Below are positions 61,841 to 64,000 of a stretch of 64,000 bases of DNA, piece by piece. This stretch comes from Theobroma cacao (taxonomy: Eukaryota > Streptophyta > Magnoliopsida > Malvales > Malvaceae), in assembly GCF_000208745.1 (NCBI RefSeq), contig NC_030858.1:34720803-34784802 (forward strand), given 5' to 3'. The notes beneath the pieces are model-generated. The model saw only the letters and a list, made by a program, of their open reading frames with translations, ran no database searches and had not been told where the DNA came from. Within the stretch, counting starts at the first letter, position 1. Each line of letters opens with the position of its first letter. The position numbers and the translations under genes were made by a program.

Positions 61841-63969
61841 TCAATCCATATCATCTAAATGTCCAAATTGCTGCTTCCAGTGAGACTGTGCTTCTTCAGG
61901 TGTCCGAAATGTCCAGATGTGAGACTTGGCTCTCTCACGAGTTTCCAGAATTTCCTGTATTCAGTAGGGTCCAGTTTGTTACCTTTGAACAGAGCACAAG
62001 GAAAAATGCAAAGTGTAATTTGAAGTTTTCTCTAGGTGGAAAAACCAAATACTTGAGCAGGCACTACACCTGTGCACAGCACCTTGAGTCATCCGTTCCA
62101 TTCACCCGGATGTTATCATATTAAGCATTCACAATAAAAACGCTAAATTTTCTTATTCCCCCAGGAGATAAATTCTTTAGTTTAAACTCTATCATATAGT
62201 ATTAGATATAAACAGGTAAGCTTAGGCCTTAGGACTTCTTTTTGCCATCTCACAAACTTTCTTCACCGTCACATGTATCAAGGGGCTTCGGTTTTTCCAC
62301 TTAACAAGGCACAATATTGGTGTCTTACCTCTCCATCTAGAAAATAATTGTACTCCCTCCGACCCATTTTCTTCACTCATCTTTCCTTTGTTGAATATCC
62401 CAAAATTATGTACTTTCCTTTTTTAAAAACTCAATTCTCTTACTTTTTTATATTATAAAATTATTCTTTTATGATACTCTTTTTTTTACATTTTGTAATT
62501 AAAAATTATGTTACATCAATTTTATAAACAAATATTTAAACTCTTAATATAAATTACACTAAAATCGAATTTTTTTATTATACTTCGTGAAGGTCAAATA
62601 GGGACAAGCAAAATGTGACGGGGAGTATTTATTTATTTTTACTCTTACCATTATTATCTATTCAAATGTCTCAAAAAACAAATACGCAATAGAATTTCCA
62701 CACTCCTTACATCCTGTGTACCCAAATTATTTGAACCACTAGAGCATCTAAAAGAACACAATCACTTTTTTAACTAAGATGTCATGATGATCCTCTCCAC
62801 TCTTACAACTTCCCCCGTCATACCAAGCTCAGCCATTAAATCATTATTCATCTTTCGTTTTCCACTTTATGCTTTAAACAGAAGGTTTTAATTGTCACTG
62901 AGGATAAGGTTAAATCCTTTTAACCTTGTTAAACATTTCAAAACTTTATTCATTATTAAAGAGATAAATTTGCAGCATATGAAGAGTAACTCTAAGTTAT
63001 CAGTTGACACCTGACATATCTGTATCTTTTTCACTATGCATCTTTGTTCTACGGCATTATTTACAATTTCTAATTATCCAGGAGTTAGGATCTTACACCA
63101 AGTACTTTTACTTCTTATTCCTAATGTGAATTGATCGAATAAATTCTGATACATGTCTAATTACTTATAGTTTATTTTTCAAGGACCCTGTAATGAATTG
63201 TTTAGCTAATGCAGCACAATTCAAGCATAAAGCAACTAGTTTCCAGAATAAAATTCAAAGCATACAGAGCACCTTCAACCTTAATGAGCAAACTTCTAAG
63301 CGGCTGAGATTTCGAAAAAGTGCAATCAGAACTGAACTTCATAAGCATTTTTTGCATTCAAACATCAAATCAGCTGAAATGGCATTCATTAACAAATAAC
63401 ATGAAAATATGGATCGCTGACCAGATTAAGCCTTCATTTTTCTTTCTTAATATCTTTGCAATTTTGATTCTTGTAGAGGCATATTAGAACAATTGTTTCT
63501 TTAATCTTTTCCATCATTAAGTAATTAACTCCTATTTCCACCGCGTCTTTAAGCAAAGGAGAAAGGTTGCAAAGAAATTCAAATAAAAAGGAAATAATTA
63601 TAAAAAAAATTAACAAGAGAGAGAAAAGGAAAGCTACCTGGAGTTGAGAAGAGGGCTTGGTTTTCAAAGACAAACAATCCCAAAGAGCATTCCATTTTCC
63701 AGAACAATTGTCAAGCACTCCCAGCCTATAATATTGCTGCATTTGATGAACCGGAGCTGCCCAATGGATTTTAATAAATCAGATTTTCCAAAAAGAAAAA
63801 GAAAAAAGGAGCATCTACAAATAAATAAATTGAATGGAAAATCGAAATTCAAGATTCCATAATTAAGGAAAGCAGAGGAGGGCGTACAATAGCAGAACCA
63901 AAGAGCGTCGAAGCATTTGGAGCAGGATAGACGACGATGCGAAGTGGAGGATTCCTTCTCTACACTCAT
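61841..63969 (-). CDS. DUF3128 twin Cx9C protein, Emi1-like
   Basis: Three exons on the minus strand: 63969-63888, 63756-63638, 61954-61841, giving 104 residues. Two Cx9C motifs are visible, CSKCFDALWFC and CSGKWNALWDC, separated by SPVHQMQQYYRLGVLDN. This is the coiled-coil-helix-coiled-coil-helix pattern of small proteins oxidised in the mitochondrial intermembrane space. Yeast Emi1 of the same family is listed among twin Cx9C proteins. The C-terminus, SHIWTFRTPEEAQSHW then FGHLDDMD, is strongly conserved in plant DUF3128 proteins. Exact function in plants is unknown, and respiratory-chain assembly is only a guess by analogy. Intron 2 is 1.68 kb and contains a MITE. The upstream promoter lies beyond the window end. 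Confidence 0.9.
62353..62625. mobile_element. Stowaway-type MITE
   Basis: 273 bp with terminal inverted repeats: left CTCCCTCCGACCCATTTT from 62354 and right end AAAATGTGACGGGGAG. It is flanked by TA dinucleotides at 62351-62352 and 62626-62627. The CTCCCTCCG terminus and TA target are diagnostic of Tc1/mariner-derived Stowaway elements. It lies in intron 2 of the DUF3128 gene and has no coding capacity. Confidence 0.85.
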
Positions 63970-64000
63970 CTCCACCAAGCTTACCCGCTACGCTGACCTG

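Noticed and set aside
61888..62124. Plus-strand ORF at the DUF3128 3' end
   Set aside because: It overlaps the last exon of the minus-strand gene in antisense and has no motif.
1..64000. CRISPR array, bacterial operon, plant microRNA precursor or defence cluster
   Set aside because: No regularly spaced repeats, no operon structure, none of the well-known plant miRNA sequences I checked by eye, and no NBS-LRR or receptor-kinase motifs.

Overview
This is nuclear DNA of a flowering plant, almost certainly a eudicot. Genes have many short GT-AG introns, non-coding DNA is AT-rich, and several lineages of plant transposable element are present. The protein families are plant-specific (HD2 deacetylase, CslA mannan synthase, AHL, At4g22758-like). 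The species cannot be fixed from the sequence; a woody rosid is a guess. Exon coordinates come from reading splice sites by eye and checking that reading frames join and conserved motifs continue across junctions. No transcript data were available.

Layout. 1-2.7 kb: a small DUF7054 (At4g22758-like) gene behind a cluster of G-boxes. 6.6-9.6 kb: an HD2-type histone deacetylase gene with site II and telo-box promoter elements and what looks like a U12-type AT-AC intron beside a 14-nt microexon. 10.6-18.4 kb: a tandem duplication of U2AF35 (small U2 snRNP auxiliary factor subunit) on the minus strand, with a tRNA-Leu(UAA) between the copies. 19.3-22.0 kb: a decayed gag-only copia-type retrotransposon with both LTRs. 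25.5-31.0 kb: a nine-exon CslA (glucomannan 4-beta-mannosyltransferase) gene on the minus strand. 31-41.8 kb: AT-rich intergenic DNA with a fold-back element and a probable assembly join. 41.85-49.31 kb: a nested transposon cluster. A minus-strand copia relic with matching TATAT flanks is interrupted by a 2.08-kb Gypsy-like solo LTR (ACAAC target duplication, internal 251-base sequence gap) and by a decayed PIF/Harbinger element with two genes. 50.5-55.3 kb: a GAT1-like GABA/amino-acid transporter. 56.1-59.6 kb: an AT-hook (AHL) gene on the minus strand, convergent with the transporter. 60.8-61.3 kb: a degenerate minisatellite. 61.8-64.0 kb: a twin Cx9C DUF3128 (Emi1-like) gene on the minus strand with a Stowaway MITE in its long intron.

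The genes are unrelated in pathway: chromatin, splicing, cell-wall mannan, transport and a mitochondrial-type small protein. This is normal for a plant chromosome arm, and I found no operon-like or defence-like system. The points most worth checking are the AT-AC intron with microexon in HD2, the three-layer nested transposon with readable target duplications, the palindrome series in the solo LTR, the minisatellite of gggta/taccc units, and a stop-free, frame-preserving 87-bp intron in the transporter.
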